DNA of 64,000 bases from Cornus controversa (taxonomy: Eukaryota; Streptophyta; Magnoliopsida; Cornales; Cornaceae), in assembly GCA_026545225.1 (NCBI GenBank), contig CM048846.1, positions 53,374,270 through 53,438,269 of the forward strand. Reading direction: 5' to 3'. The notes under the pieces are model-generated. The model worked only from the letters and a program-made list of their open reading frames with translations. It did no database searches and was not told the origin of the DNA. Shown piece after piece: positions 32,899 through 45,230 of this stretch (position 1 is its first letter; every line of letters begins with the position of its first letter). Both the position numbers and the translations under genes were made by a program.

Positions 32899-34832
32899 TG
32901 TTGGTCTATGCCCCATGTAGTGATATGTTTGCTCTTTTAATGTCAAAAGGTTATTCTGTTCTCTCAAATGTCTCAATTCAGCTTGTTACATCTCTATGAA
33001 TATCTTAACTGTACTTACAGCCCTTTCAAGGGTATTTTTGTCATTTCAAGTGTGGCTGCAGGAGGCTGCCATGTGTCACTCAGTGAGGACCATGCCAATC
33101 ATTGGCCAGATTCAAAACACACTACAGGACAAAAAAAAAGAGAGGTGTCAACCTTCTTGTATTTTGAACCGTTGAATCATTCCAAGCCACATATATATTA
33201 CATGTTATACACCATGTCTCGGATGAGTGGGCTATGAGAAAAAGCTTTAGAGTAAGAAACATAAGCTCCAGCACCTCCGTCTGTTAGGGAGCTCGATGTG
33301 GGTGTGGGTGGCTTGGTAGCGAGAGAAACAGAGAGAGAAAATCAATTCTCTTCTTCCATAAGTACAACAACACCACCATGGATATTACAGTGTGAGTTTT
33401 AGTGAGAGTAATTGAAGAGAGAGACCACCACAGAGCTATGTTTTGGTTGCTTATCAGAGAGAGCACACAGAGCTACAGTGAGAGAGAATTTGAGTTCTTA
33501 GAGCTACACTCACATTAGATTTTGCATTACTAGAAGAATGTTTTAGATGGGAAAAAAAGACTATTGAGAGAGAGTGAAGTAGTTATGACAGATACACACG
33601 ATAAAGCGAGAGTGAGTGAGAGATTGAGATATAGTGACAAATCTGTGTGCGCTGTACGATGGTGACTCAGAGATGTTTCAATGACACATTCTTGAGTTCA
33701 GTAGTTCTTAGCTGTGTACACTTTCACAGGCGCACATTAATTTGATTTTTAAATCAGTGTATGCAGTGTATGCACACTCTGCACAGGCGCACATGTGTAT
33801 CATGGATTAGCTTTGTTATGGATTGAATTGATGATTGTGTTCATTTCCCCCAAAATTAAGTGTATCTGAAACCTTAGAATTTCTTTTCAGTCTGCTGTCA
33901 AGATTAACAGAGGTCCTTGATTCATATACTGACTAACCTTTAAGATGTTGAGCTTGTTATACAAAAGATTTTATGCTTTCCGATTAAAGGTGTTTTACCT
34001 CTGATTTGTGCTTATTTGGTTAAGTCATCACTGTTCTCAAAATCTGACATGTTGATGCCTTGTTTAAATACATACACAGTCGATGTCTTGAAACTTAGTG
34101 TGTGCTTTTATTAGAATTAATGCTATAATGTGCTTAAGGTGCATAAACATCTGTCAATACATTTGTTCAACACTCTTGAACTAAGATTTACTTGAATCAA
34201 TGCATGCTTCACATCTGTTGTATACAAAACTCAATCACTACACTATTCACCACTCAAATTGGGGCTTAAGCTCTGGTTGATTGCTTAAATTGATTCCGGT
34301 CTACGAGTCAGTACTTCTACTAGTCTAAATCATTATGTGTTATGTACATGCTAGGTAGAAGATAAGTTTAGAGACCTTTTTGTCATTGTAAAAACCTCTA
34401 GTTGATTTTAGAACTACTAGTACCTTGTAAGTTTTTATCCAAGTGTTTTTCATGTGAAAATGCTAAGTCGAGGTCTAAATAGAGGCTACATATATCTGGT
34501 GCATAATTACTGTTCACTTTTGTTGTCTAAAGCTCAATCTCTGTCATATTTTGATTATGGATGATTTCTGAGGTTCCATTTCCTTGAAGCATATTATAAT
34601 TCATATTTTGAAACTGCTATAGTTTATTTTATCCTAAAATCATATTAGAATCATTTTTTAGATCATTATACACTGTTTTTATTACTGATTGTGAAAAGGG
34701 GACTGCCAGATGTATGAAGATGATCAGTTTGTATGCAAGAACTATTCTAATAACTATCATTTAACATGCTAAAGATGTTAGTGCTATAGTAAATTATTTT
34801 AGTTTGCTGCACCTAGACTTGAATACCTAACA
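32899..34832 (+). repeat. Right LTR of the LARD-like element
   Basis: Starts TGTTGGTCTATGCCCCATGT and ends ACCTAACA. It differs from the left copy at scattered sites and by small indels, such as a duplicated TGCAGTGTA near 33765, which suggests an insertion that is not recent. Confidence 0.78.
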
Positions 34833-36329
34833 AGAATTATTGAATATTTTGCATGTGATTTGGTATATCTATTTGTAGAAGCATCTAGGAATTGACTGAA
34901 AAGTGGGGAGGAAATGTTACGTTATCCATTTTTCATGTTGTTGGTGTGGGTTAAGGTACAAGATTTGGGCTTCGCACGGGCTGAGGTGTTACTATTTGAT
35001 ATGCCTACCCACCCTCCCCTTCCCCTTCCCCTTCCCCTTGCACCCTCCCCTTGCATGTTGATTGAAATAGTTTTTTATGTGATTTCAATTAATCTTGTGA
35101 GATGGATCTTCCTTGGATTCATCAATTTTTATAATAATTAAAATGGAGGTTTGGAAGGAGTTTGTGCTAGCAATAATCAGACTCCTCACTTTATTTGTAT
35201 TATATGATTTTTCTTTTCTTTTGCTACATTTATACCCTTAGTTCTTAATGATTGAATTTCGTGCAACCAAAAAATGCACGAAATTCAATTTTTCATTGTT
35301 AGACAATTGGTCAATTTATTTTTAACTATTATTCTTTTAATTTTATACTTGCGTGCATTTTTTGGCTGCATATGGGTTTCAGGTTCTTCTTTTTCCAATA
35401 AAATAGAGCTCGACTTGCATTTCTCTTTTTGCAAATTTTGATATCCCATTGTTGAACAAATGGTTTTTCTTTTTAATTATTATCTTTTATACTTTCTTTT
35501 TTCCATTTTGGATTGCATACGGGTTTCTAGTTCATCTCTCTTTCTTTCAAATAAGCTTTATTTTTCCCTAAGATATTCAAGGGCAAAATTTAAGTTTACT
35601 TGTGAACTTTTATTTTCATTCACTAATTTATATTGTACAGTTTAGTATATAAGATTGGTGTAGTCCAGATTTTGTGCATTTTACATCTCATCAAGGGTGA
35701 GCTTATTTCAACTGGTGTCTTCATTAAAAGGAGTGGATGCAAAGTTTGTAAAATTTTTAACAATGCCTATGAACATATTTGTTTATGTTTGTACAACCTA
35801 TATTTTCTACATATCCTATGTTTGTAAAAAATAAAATAATAACTAATATTTTATTTTATTTCATCGGTGTCACAACATGTTAAAAAAAATTAGATTGTGA
35901 TATTTTTCATATAATGTATTTAATCATATTTAGTTATTTATTGTTAATCATATTGAATTAAATTTTAAATATTATTAGTACTTTTATATAAAGTTAAGTT
36001 TGCTAGATGTTTTTACCCTACTGCCTTGTGGTCTAATGAGAGAGAAACTTTCTAGACTTCATGGTGGGAACCAGAGGACTGCTGTGCAAATTGCTACCGA
36101 GGCTGCTATGGATTTTACTATTGCTTTGCATGTTAGTTCGGAAGATTTGAATGGTTTATTTTGACGAGGTATTTCTTGGTTCCTTAATTTTTTTCTTGCT
36201 TTGCCATTTATTCAAGACATTCAATACTCTCCTCTATTCTAAGGGTATGCCCATTTCCTCCTTTTGTACTTCGTGTTTTATCATTCTAAAATCAACTCCA
36301 TTCACGGAAAAAAAAAAAAAAAAAAAAAA
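34833..36329. other. AT-rich non-coding stretch
   Basis: There is a (CCCCTT)n run at 35010-35040 and an imperfect duplication of about 170 bp near 35260-35560 (TTTTGGCTGCATATGGGTTTC and TTTTGGATTGCATACGGGTTTC). A segment at 36036-36150 (RLHGGNQRTAVQIATEAAMD) looks faintly coding but I cannot assign it. Confidence 0.5.
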
Positions 36330-37262
36330 AGAAATTTTTTTTCTTAGTGGTGAGCTTTCTGGCTTCTTTAAGGGTTCCAAGAGCCTGATTCAAGGAGATC
36401 CTTTTATCTCTTTTTCTCATTGTTATTGTTATGGATATGTTCGATCTCATCTATTATACAGAAATCCATTCATGATGACCCTCAATTTCAGTTTCATTGG
36501 AAATGCAAAAAGAGTAGATTGCCCCATTTGATTTTTGTTGATGATTGATCTCACGAGGTTTTCTCATAGTGATCATCATTCTTTAGATGTACTCATCAAA
36601 GCATTGAATATCTTCTCTTCATTGTCAGACTTGGTCCCCCGTCCATTCTAAAAGTCTCATTTTCACTTCTTGTGTGCCCACTAATGTTCAAAGTTCCATG
36701 GTTGGAGCCTATGGTTTTGACTTGGGAAACCTCCCTGTTAAATATTTGGGGTTGCCTTTAATTTCAATTAGATTAAAGGCCAGTGCCAGGTTTCTATCCT
36801 ATGTAGGTAGGCTTCAGCTTATCAAAGTCATTCTACTTGGCATCATTATTGGCTATTGGAGTGATTTTTTTTTTTATCTTGCCTAAGATGGTGATTAACT
36901 TGATTGATAGTGTCCCTAGAAATTTTCTCTGGTCTGGGGTGGAGCTTAAGGCAACAGGTGCTAAGCTGTCATGGTGAGAGGTTTGTAATCCTAAGGAGCT
37001 AGTTAGGAGACATTGGCTTACCCCCATTTGGCTACACTTAATAATAGAGTTTCCATGATGAAGCATATTTGGAACCTCTACAAAGACAAAGGGGAATCCA
37101 TTTGGTTTGATTGGGTACTGTAAGACAATCTTATCAAAAATAAGAGCTTTTGGATGCTTAACCTTCTTAGATGAATTCATGGAACTGGAGAATGATTTTA
37201 CAATTGCGGAGCCTGGCTAAGCCTTTCATCAAACTCATTGTTGGTGAAGGTAAAGACGATAT
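36330..37262 (+). pseudogene. Plant L1-type LINE, reverse transcriptase C-terminal part
   Basis: Frames shift often, but the order is diagnostic. SGELSGFFKGSKSLIQGDPF matches NGELxGFFxGxRGLRQGDPL of LINE RT. A broken FADD region follows near 36530. Next come LVPRPF*KSHF, FDLGNLPVKYLGLPLI, LSYVGRLQLIKVIL, SVPRNFLWSGVEL and GAKLSW-EVCNPKELG, which match the region before the zf-RVT domain. The last recognisable piece is LRSLAKPFIKLIVGEGKDD, ending at the palindrome centre. Many stops and a poly-A run (36307-36330) show it is dead. The 3' tail is missing. Confidence 0.88.
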
Positions 37263-37322
37263 ATATATATATATATCGTCTTTACCTTCACCAACAATGA
37301 GTTTGATGAAAGGCTTAGCCAG
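37213..37322. repeat. Perfect 110-bp palindrome made from LINE sequence
   Basis: CTGGCTAAGCCTTTCATC begins the left arm at 37213 and its exact complement ends at 37322; the centre is an AT run at about 37259-37276. I paired bases across the centre (37267/37268) and found no mismatch. The left arm is in-frame LINE coding sequence, so the right arm is an inverted copy of it. Confidence 0.95.
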
Positions 37323-38092
37323 ACCCTTTTAAGCTTATGTACTACAATGGTAAAGTGGAAAAGAATATAGGAGTATATATTTAGAAGTCGGAGAATCGCC
37401 AATACAAGAATGTGTTCAAGGACTATTACTTTTATATAAAAAAATGTTAAATGTTAACTTTGTTTAATGACGATATTACATTTAGAACCTTAACCAAGGA
37501 GTAAAGAAATTTGGGAAAAGTTTTAAGATTATTTATTTATTTATTTATTTTTCAGATACTCGCTGATAATAAAAAGATTTTAAAATGTTGTATAATTAAA
37601 GAAATTTCAACAACATCAGTTCAAAGAATTGGGACTATGCATAATTTGGGTTTAGAATTATAATTTGGCCATTGGTAGAGGTTTGGAAATGGGTCGAATG
37701 ATAATCGATCACTCATTAATTAGGGAGTTAAAAACCACAACTCCCACCGCTTGAAAACAAGGACTCTCATTCAGCTCCACCTTTAAGACATCCAAACTAA
37801 TTAATTAATTAATGTGGTTACTTTTTACAAGAGGAGAAAGAAAACGCTTTAGTAGCTTCCATCTTAAAGAGGTCAAAGTTGGTAGGACTCTGAATCAGAC
37901 GAAAATTAACGTAGTTGGTAAGTATGTTGGTAGTAAAATAGGGCTCTGAATCAGATGCAAATTAAGGTAGTTGGTAAGTATGTTGTTAGTAAAATAGGGC
38001 TATGAATGAGATGCAAATTAACGTAGTTGGTAAGTATGTTGTTAGCAGACGAGGATTAAATTGTGATGTAAATTTTTGTAAGTGACAATTTT
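37323..38092. other. Non-coding stretch with a 56-bp tandem repeat
   Basis: AT-rich spacer. At about 37886-38047 the unit (G)CTCTGAATCAGATGCAAATT-AACGTAGTTGGTAAGTATG occurs three times with a period of about 56 bp. Confidence 0.8.
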
Positions 38093-39290
38093 TAGTGTTA
38101 AAATCAAATATGATCGAGTTGTATATTTTGAATTATATTCTTGTTATTGATCATGTAATTGAAGTCTCAGAGTGAGCATGTAATTCTATACCAACCATGC
38201 AAATGTTCTTCAAAAGATGAAACTTGAATCTTTGGAAAAAGTCATCAATGATCTAAACAAGAATTTGATCGATTGAATTTTTAAGATAGTTCCAAATACA
38301 TTGAATACATCGTTGATCAAATATGAGAGTCACGTAGTCCATGTAAAGTGGTGAGAACACATATATTTCAAACATGGAGATTCGGACCTTGAAAAAGGAG
38401 GTTTTAAGCAAATTCGGACACTCTTCAAAGTTAGACCAATCCAAGACTTCTAGTTTGAGGGATTTTGCCTATTTTGTCTTGTTTTGACCCAGAATTGACC
38501 TAGAACTTTTCTAAAACGTGGGGACTTGTTTCCTATTGATTTTCAACTTATTTTTAAAAACAAATTAGAGTTTTTAATCTTTATAAAAATCTCATATGTT
38601 TTCTCTCTAGGGGTGAAAAAATTGGTGCTTTTACAAAACTTTCAATACACATCAAATTGAGAATTTCTAGAGAGAAAGGATTGAGGATTTAGGGGGTCTC
38701 TATTTGCTTGATTAACTGTTCAAAGACTGTATTAAATATTTCTTCGTGATTAAGTTTCTGGATTGATTTCTTCTACAACTGTTCGTTGGTGAAGAAGAAG
38801 AAGATCGAGCTATGAAGGGGACAGAATAATTGCTGAGTGCTCGTGTTCTTCTAGTAACCATTCTGAGAGGATTTTGACGTTACTCGGGAATCTGTAGCAA
38901 TTGGATGAGGTAGTCGCAATAATAAGTCTGAGGTGTTCCACATCAAAGTTTTTATCAGAGTGGAGTGGGCCACAGTGTGAGTTTGGGACAAATTCTATTG
39001 TACGTTGCTTCAATGATAGTGAATTTTCTTCTCCGAGACTGCAAAGTCTTACCTGTGATTTTTTTTCCGATATGGGTTTACCACGTATATCTGGTGTATT
39101 CTTTACATTACTGCACTTTATTTTGTTTACTTGTTTTGTGGGATTGGTTAGAATTTTTATTAGACTTAAAATTGACTAATTTGAAAGATTAAGCAAAAAA
39201 TGAGTAAACCTAATCACCCCCTCTAGGTTTTAAATCTAACTTTCGTAGCCGATTCCAGACCACGCAACTCACATAAATGACTAAAGGAGC
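38093..39290 (+). repeat. Dispersed LTR-like repeat, copy 1
   Basis: It matches, in the opposite orientation, the blocks at 48980-50240 and 56470-57730. Shared text includes TTCTTCAAA(A)GATGAA, ATCGTTGATCAA, CATATATTTCAAA, TAAAAATCTCATATG and CACCCCCTCTAGGTTTTAAA. It lacks coding capacity. The length near 1.2 kb and the A/T-rich ends suggest an LTR or a non-autonomous element; the class is not settled. Confidence 0.7.
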
Positions 39291-41329
39291 ACAAGCACTA
39301 TCTTCACCACTACTTTAGTTTCAACTTCAACAGAACAATGAGGTGATTTTTTACTAACCAGGAAATTGGCTCTGAACTGGATTTTATGGGGGCTGATTTG
39401 GCATATGGAGAGAGATGGTTGTATTGTTTTAGCTTATAATTGAATTGAAAATTAAACAATTATTATTGCTTACTTTATAAGAAAATAACTATTGTTCTTC
39501 TAATAAGAGCATCATCGGCTCTACGATGAATATTGTCATAGCACCTAAGTTTATATATTTTCTTTAATTTTATCATTTATAAACGTTATATCTAGTGTTC
39601 CTCTTACACATTCATTATTAATTTAAAATTAAACAATAAATTAACTTATTCTAAACAGTAAGTCTTTCTTAAATATGAAAAGATTAAAGCTAAAGTATAA
39701 AATTGGGTCTACTTCTAAAGTACTTGGGAGCTCAACTCATGAGCTTGGTTCTGACTCCTCTTTTTTTGGGCTTGCATAATAGCCCATCGAAGAGATTTGA
39801 AGTGCTGAGAACGCAAGCCTTCTTTCGAAGTTTAAACCAAAGCTGATTGATCTGGTTTAAATCTCTTGTGGGTTTAATGGGTTGTTTGAGGAATAAAATA
39901 TGTTGGGCTCTTTTGGAAAGCTTTATCACTACTCGGGGTTAGCTTTACGGAGGAAACTAGTGATCAGCCAAGAATTGGGTCTGTGTGGTTATAATGGTAT
40001 GAAATAGAATGCATTTAGGCTACTAATATTATAACCATTTCAAGTTTGTTTCACCACAACGGTCCTAACAAGCCCGTCAACCAAAATTGACCCATGAAAT
40101 TTGAAAATCAGTAACCAAAGTGATGATATCTAGAGCCCTAAATCATTGAATTTAGAATTGTAGACACTTGAAAAAAAAAACTCGGAAAGGATTCATGTCG
40201 CAGTTCAGCCCCAAGTCGGTAACAAGAAGTTGAATTTCATCCAAGGTTTAAGTTTGTGGAATTTTTATAAATGTGCTATGACATCATCAATGAGAAAAGA
40301 TTGGAATATGCAACATGATGTACCATATCAATTAGATAGATATTCAAATTAAATTTATTTGATGAATTCTACTGTTGAATTTTGTGCGGGTATGGAGGAC
40401 ATGACAATGATAGACAAACAAAAGAATTTACTCACTAATAGGAGTACGCGATGTAAATACACCGGGTGAATTTGAATCATATATGCATGTACAACACGCG
40501 CGATATGTTTTATTGCATGTGTATAACACGCACAATTCAGATTCATTTGGTTTATTTACACTGGATGTGTTGTAGAACTTCTCCACCAACATGTCCTTTT
40601 ATCATTAATATGACCGAACATAATAAATGATTCCAACTATTTACTGACATATATATATATGGAGCTACATGAGCTACTTGTACATATATCATATATGGGG
40701 AGTGATAGGACAGCCGCTCAAGTCACTATCGTCTTTTTTATTGGTTTACAGACCTAGAATAACACAATAATTAATGCATGTTTCTTATTTAATTGAATAC
40801 TAAAAATATAAAATTTCAAGACATAATTACTCTTTTAGTCATTTCTTCCCTTACTAAATAGACCGTGTATACATATATATAGTGTGTGTATATATATAAA
40901 CTGTCATTTTCCTTTCTTTCTTTCTTTCTTTTTGTTTGTTTTCTTATTTTTTTTTTCCCTTCTCAGTTGATCGATATCTGCATGTATAATGTATATATAT
41001 AAACAACTACTTTATTTGTTTATAATATATACTTCTATATATCTACTAAGATAGAAAAAAGAAAAGCACAAAAAACAAATTATACACTATCGTTCAAGGT
41101 TAAGTGAAGAGAGAGAAGAAAGGATCAAAAGGGCAATTTTGTTTTAAAATTTTATATTTTTAGTGTTCCACTAAAAGAGGAAACATGCATTAATTATTAT
41201 ATTATTTTAAATTTGTAAATCAATCAAAAAAGTAACGGTAAGTAACTTGAATAACTGCCGCTAACACTTCTTTAAGATTTAAATTATTGCGTTGAAGTTA
41301 ACTTCTCTTTTATTAGTTGAGGTATATTT
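39291..41329. other. Intergenic stretch upstream of the RLP locus
   Basis: No genes recognised. There are short TA-rich and TTTC-rich microsatellites at about 40650, 40870 and 40915-40930. Confidence 0.5.
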
Positions 41330-42149
41330 TACTTGCAGTAAAATGGTAGAGTACTAAGAAGTCTAAGCCCATTTTGTTTGCATTATTGTATATTAGATGA
41401 GGAGCGAAAGGTACAAGTCTCAAGTCATGGGACACATTTGGAGTGTTCTTGTATTGCCTATTCAAACTGGAAAAAATAGTTCCGTGTGATTAAATTCTCT
41501 TGACTTGTATGATAAACTTTTAATGATTCCACATATATTGCACCACTCTTGGTGGATAGATATGTAAATGTGGAGTCATGGTCAAAGTCTTTGCAAGTAA
41601 GTCGAAGATAGATTAGCAATGTAACTTGTATGACACGATGCACTTTCTACACTATTATTAGACAACAGCTGTTTGCATTATTGTATTAGACAAAAGCTGA
41701 AATCTACAAGTCTAAGAAGTCATGGAACACTTTCGGAGTCATTCTTATGGTATTGTCTATATATTCCATTTGGAAAAAGCAGTTCTCTGCTATTGAATTT
41801 TCTCTTGGACACGTTTGGGTTCAGTACAATTCAATCGAAAATGCAAAATTCTGTGCACCGAAGAGAATCCTAATTATTATTCTCTTGATGCATAAATATA
41901 TGTAAGGGTCAATCGTCTTAAATGTGTAATATTCATTTGAATTGATTTGTGGATAGGAGCAAGGGAGAATTATTTGGAAATAAATCACCCAATGATAAAG
42001 TGAGATTTAAAGAAATAAAAATAAAATGATATTTCATTATAAAAAATTGCTCTTAAAAAGTACAACATTTTTTAGTATAAAGGAAAAAAAATTTGTGTGT
42101 ACAAAATTTTTAAAAGTCATTACAATGATGAGTATTAATCTAAAATTTA

Positions 42150-42545
42150 ATTATATAAAAAATAAAAGTAAATTTTAAATAAAAATTCAAAACAGTCATT
42201 ACCAAACTATGTTTTTTTTTTATATTTTTGCTAAATAAAATTTTGAAAACATTTGGAGTTAACAAACATGTTTTCAGTGTTTTGTTTTTAAAATTTTTGT
42301 AACAATTTGATGCTACCAAATATGTTTTCAAACATGTTTTCAGTGTTCTGTTTTTAAAAATTTTGCAACAGTTTGATATTACCAAACATGTTTTCATGTT
42401 TTTTGTTTCTGACTTTGTGCCAACAAATTTTACATTATCAAATATGCTTCCAATCACTATTGAACACATAACACAACAAAATAGTATTTTTCGTTTTGGA
42501 TGAAAATAGAAACGCAAAACATTTTCGGTTACCAAACAAGCCCTA
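42150..42545. repeat. Internal repeats ending in TTACCAAACAAGCCC
   Basis: The phrase ACCAAACATGTTTTCAGTGT-TTTGTTTTTAAAATTTT occurs about four times at 70-80 bp steps. The right end GGTTACCAAACAAGCCCTAA is typical of short non-autonomous DNA transposons. The long minus-strand frame here is a by-product. Confidence 0.6.
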
Positions 42546-43063
42546 ATAATCTAGCCCATTTTGTTTGTATTATTGTATATTAGAGAAGAAGTGAAAGCTA
42601 CAAGTCATAGGACAACACTTTTGAAGTCTTCGTGTGTGACTATTCAAAGTAGAAAAATCAGTTCTCTCTTATTAAATTCTCTATGATAAACTTTCAATGA
42701 CTCTACATGTATTATTGCACCACTCTTGTCGCATGCATATGTTACTAATCATGATGCTTAATTTTCATTTGATTTTGATTTTGATGGAAAGTTGTCACAA
42801 GTCTCTGCAAGTAGTCGGTGATAGATATTGCATTATAGATTGACTAGGAAATGTAACGTGTATGAGACGATCCCACTTGCTACAATCGTTTAATTAAGGC
42901 TCGTTAGAAGACTGTAATGATCTCAAATTAAACCTCTTAAATGTTTTCTTTATCTAAACTGGTGAAGAAGTCTCGGTCTTCTCACGCAGATAGAGAGAGA
43001 GAAATTAATTATGTAAGTTGGTCAAGGTCTTCACAAAGTATATATAGTTGGAGAGAAATTAAG

Positions 43064-43097
<34 letters not shown>

Positions 43098-43238
43098 TAG
43101 CAGCTAAAGAGTATTGTCAGAATTTACAACACCTACATACATCATTGGTCTATATAATCTTAAATAACGCTGATGAGAAACAGGATTAAAAAATTTGGGG
43201 TCATAGAAAGTGTAAGGTCAAAACAGTAAATACTTTAT

Positions 43239-43580
43239 ATGGAGATGGATTGTTTGTCATGGGAGTTGGTTTGATTTGGATTATGCTTCACATCCATGTT
43301 AATGGATGCTTGGAGGCAGAGAGGATTGCTCTCTTGCAAATCAAAGCTTCCATCAACTATTCAAATGAAACTTTTTTGTCATATTGAGACGATTCAGGCG
43401 ATAAAAGGGTGCAACTGTTGTGATTGGAAAGAGGTTTAGTGCAAGAACTGAAAAATAATCCTACTTCTACTTAATGACACAAAGGATTACAGGATAGGAT
43501 ATTTGTATCTAAATTTCTCACTGTTTCTTTCGATATCTAGACTTAGATATTTGCAGCTAGCCGAATGGGTGAAAAAAGCA
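43239..43580 (+). pseudogene. RLP first exon, decayed copy
   Basis: ATG at 43239 begins a signal-peptide-like stretch matching the intact exon at 45231 (HIHVNGCLEAERIALLQIKASIN). TGA interrupts at TTGTCATATTGA, frameshifts follow near AGGCGATAAAAGGG, and GAGGTTTAG gives a further stop where the intact copy has GAGGTTCAG. A TATA box (TCTATATAATCTTAAA) lies at about 43150. No LRR exons follow before the next copy. Confidence 0.9.
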
Positions 43581-45163
43581 ATTCTTCGTGAAGAAACTCT
43601 CTTGATTTTTTTGACACAAGTCCGGATCCTTTGGTAAATGATGTCTCTGCTGTAGCCGTGTTGGAATTTTTTTACACGTTAAATATATTTCTTTAAAACA
43701 TTTATAAATGTTTTTAACACATTTGTTCTGTTTTTTGCACACATTAAATTTGGCCGAAATATGCCTTGTGGTATCTTTTCTCTTGGTGCATAGAAATGTA
43801 ATAGTTACGCGTCTTAAAATTGCAATCTGCATTTGATTTTGATAGAAAATGGTCAAAGTCTTTGCAAGTAGTTAGGACTTGACGATACACTTGCTACAGT
43901 AGTGTGAGAATGAAAAAATCATCATTAACAGTAGATTACTAAGAAGTAGATTACTGTGTTGTTTGCATTATTGGATTAGAGAAGGGGGTGAAACTTGAAA
44001 GGTACAAGTCTTAGAAGTCATGGGACACTTTTGGAGTCCTCTTGTATTGTCTATTCGATGTGAAAATGTAGTTCTCTGCTAGTGACTTCTGTGATAACTT
44101 CTAATGACTCTTCGTGTATTGTACTCCTGGACTAATTTTCTCTAGTACATGTTTGGGTTCAGTGTAATTCAATCGAAAATGCAAAATTACGTGTCAATAT
44201 TAAATTAAGAGCTCAACACCATTAAATCTAACATTTTTTATTTATTCGTGTTATAATGTTATAATGTTGCATTAGTGTTTACATTTTTATCACATACGTG
44301 TTGCGTTCCCAACGTAGTGCTTGATTTAAATTTGTATGTATAATTGCATGAGAGAATTCTAATTATTATACTTCTGGTGCGTAAATATGTAATGGTCAAA
44401 TGTCTAAAATGTGTAATATTTATTTTATTTTGATGGAAGGTGGTCAAGGTCTTTGCAAGTAGTATTGACTAGCAATTCAAGGTGTATGAGACAAATGGAA
44501 AAATGGATGATAACTTATCTTTTATTACTTCACCAATATTTTACTCTGCAGTAAAATGGTAGATTACCAAAGAAGTCTATGTCTAGCCCATTTTGTTTGC
44601 GTTATTGCAGTAGTAGTACAAATCTAAGTCACGAGACAATATATGTTGGATCCTTGTATTGTCTATTTAAAGTGGTAAAAGCATTCCTATGTGACTAAAT
44701 TCTCTTGACTTTTATAAATAATAAACTTTTAATAACTCCACAAGTATTGTACCACTTTTGTAACATTTAAAGTAATTTTCATGCACAAGGTGAAAGTCTT
44801 TGCAAGAAATGGTGAAAATCTTTCCAAGTAGTGAGAGATAGAGACTACTGTAACAGTATAGACTAGCAATGTAACAGTAGTGTTAGAATGATAAAAATCA
44901 TCATAAAAAGGTAGATTACTAACAAGTCAAGCACGCGTTGCTTGCAATATTGTCTTGTATTAGAGAAGTCGTGGAACACCTGTGGGGCATGTCCTTTCGA
45001 TGTAGAAAAAACACTTTTCTCCTATTGAATTATATAGACTTCTGTCATAACTTTTTTAAAGACTCCACATATATTCTACTCCTCGACCAATTTTCTCTTG
45101 TACGCGCTTGGGTTCACTACCTGTCAACATTAAATGGAGGGCTCAACACCTACATTATTTGTC

Positions 45164-45170
45164 TATATAA
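45164..45170 (+). promoter_or_regulatory. TATA box of the RLP gene
   Basis: TATATAA in GTCTATATAATATTAAACCA stands about 60 bp before the ATG at 45231. The same TCTATATAAT stands upstream of the decayed first exons at 43239 and 52492, so the promoter core was duplicated with the exon. Confidence 0.7.
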
Positions 45171-45230
45171 TATTAAACCACGTTTACAAGAATCAGAAAT
45201 AAAAAACTTGGCTCATAGAAAATATTGTAT

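Larger units (their letters stand above)
28245..34832 (+). mobile_element. Large LTR retroelement without coding capacity (LARD-like)
   Basis: Two direct repeats, each starting TGTTGGTCTATGCCCC (28245 and 32899), share about 1.9 kb of closely similar sequence. The second is preceded by a polypurine tract. The inner 2.7 kb has no gag, protease, integrase or RT frame. The first repeat shows no initiator-tRNA primer site after its apparent end at about 30149, so either the left LTR is longer than the right one or the primer region is decayed. The flanks AAGAC (left) and AAGAA or AGAAT (right) fit a 5-bp target duplication only approximately. Confidence 0.75.
41330..45190 (+). repeat. Array of diverged copies of the RLP upstream module
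   Basis: A module of roughly 300 bp recurs with strong divergence near 41336, 41660, 42550, 43920, 44540 and 44890, and again at 50995-51340. Shared phrases are GCAGTAAAATGGTAGA-TTAC, CCCATTTTGTTTGCATTATTG, AAGTCATGGGACAC-TTTTGG, TTGTATTGTCTATTC, TTAAATTCTCTTGACTT, GACTCCACATGTATT and GGTCAAAGTCTTTGCAAGTA. The last copy lies just upstream of the TATA box of the open first exon. Only two of the copies have a first exon close by. Confidence 0.75.

Noticed and set aside
28555-33466. Paired frames at 28555-28815 and 33284-33466 as a duplicated gene
   Set aside because: They are the same non-coding segment of the two LTRs; the frames are not conserved between the copies.
36036-36150. Exon of a host gene (RLHGGNQRTAVQIATEAAMD)
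   Set aside because: The text looks coding, but I could not place it in a family or find good splice sites, so it is only mentioned in the spacer entry.
42140-42535. 131-codon minus-strand frame
   Set aside because: The translation is a periodic low-complexity by-product of the 70-80 bp repeats in a short transposon-like segment.
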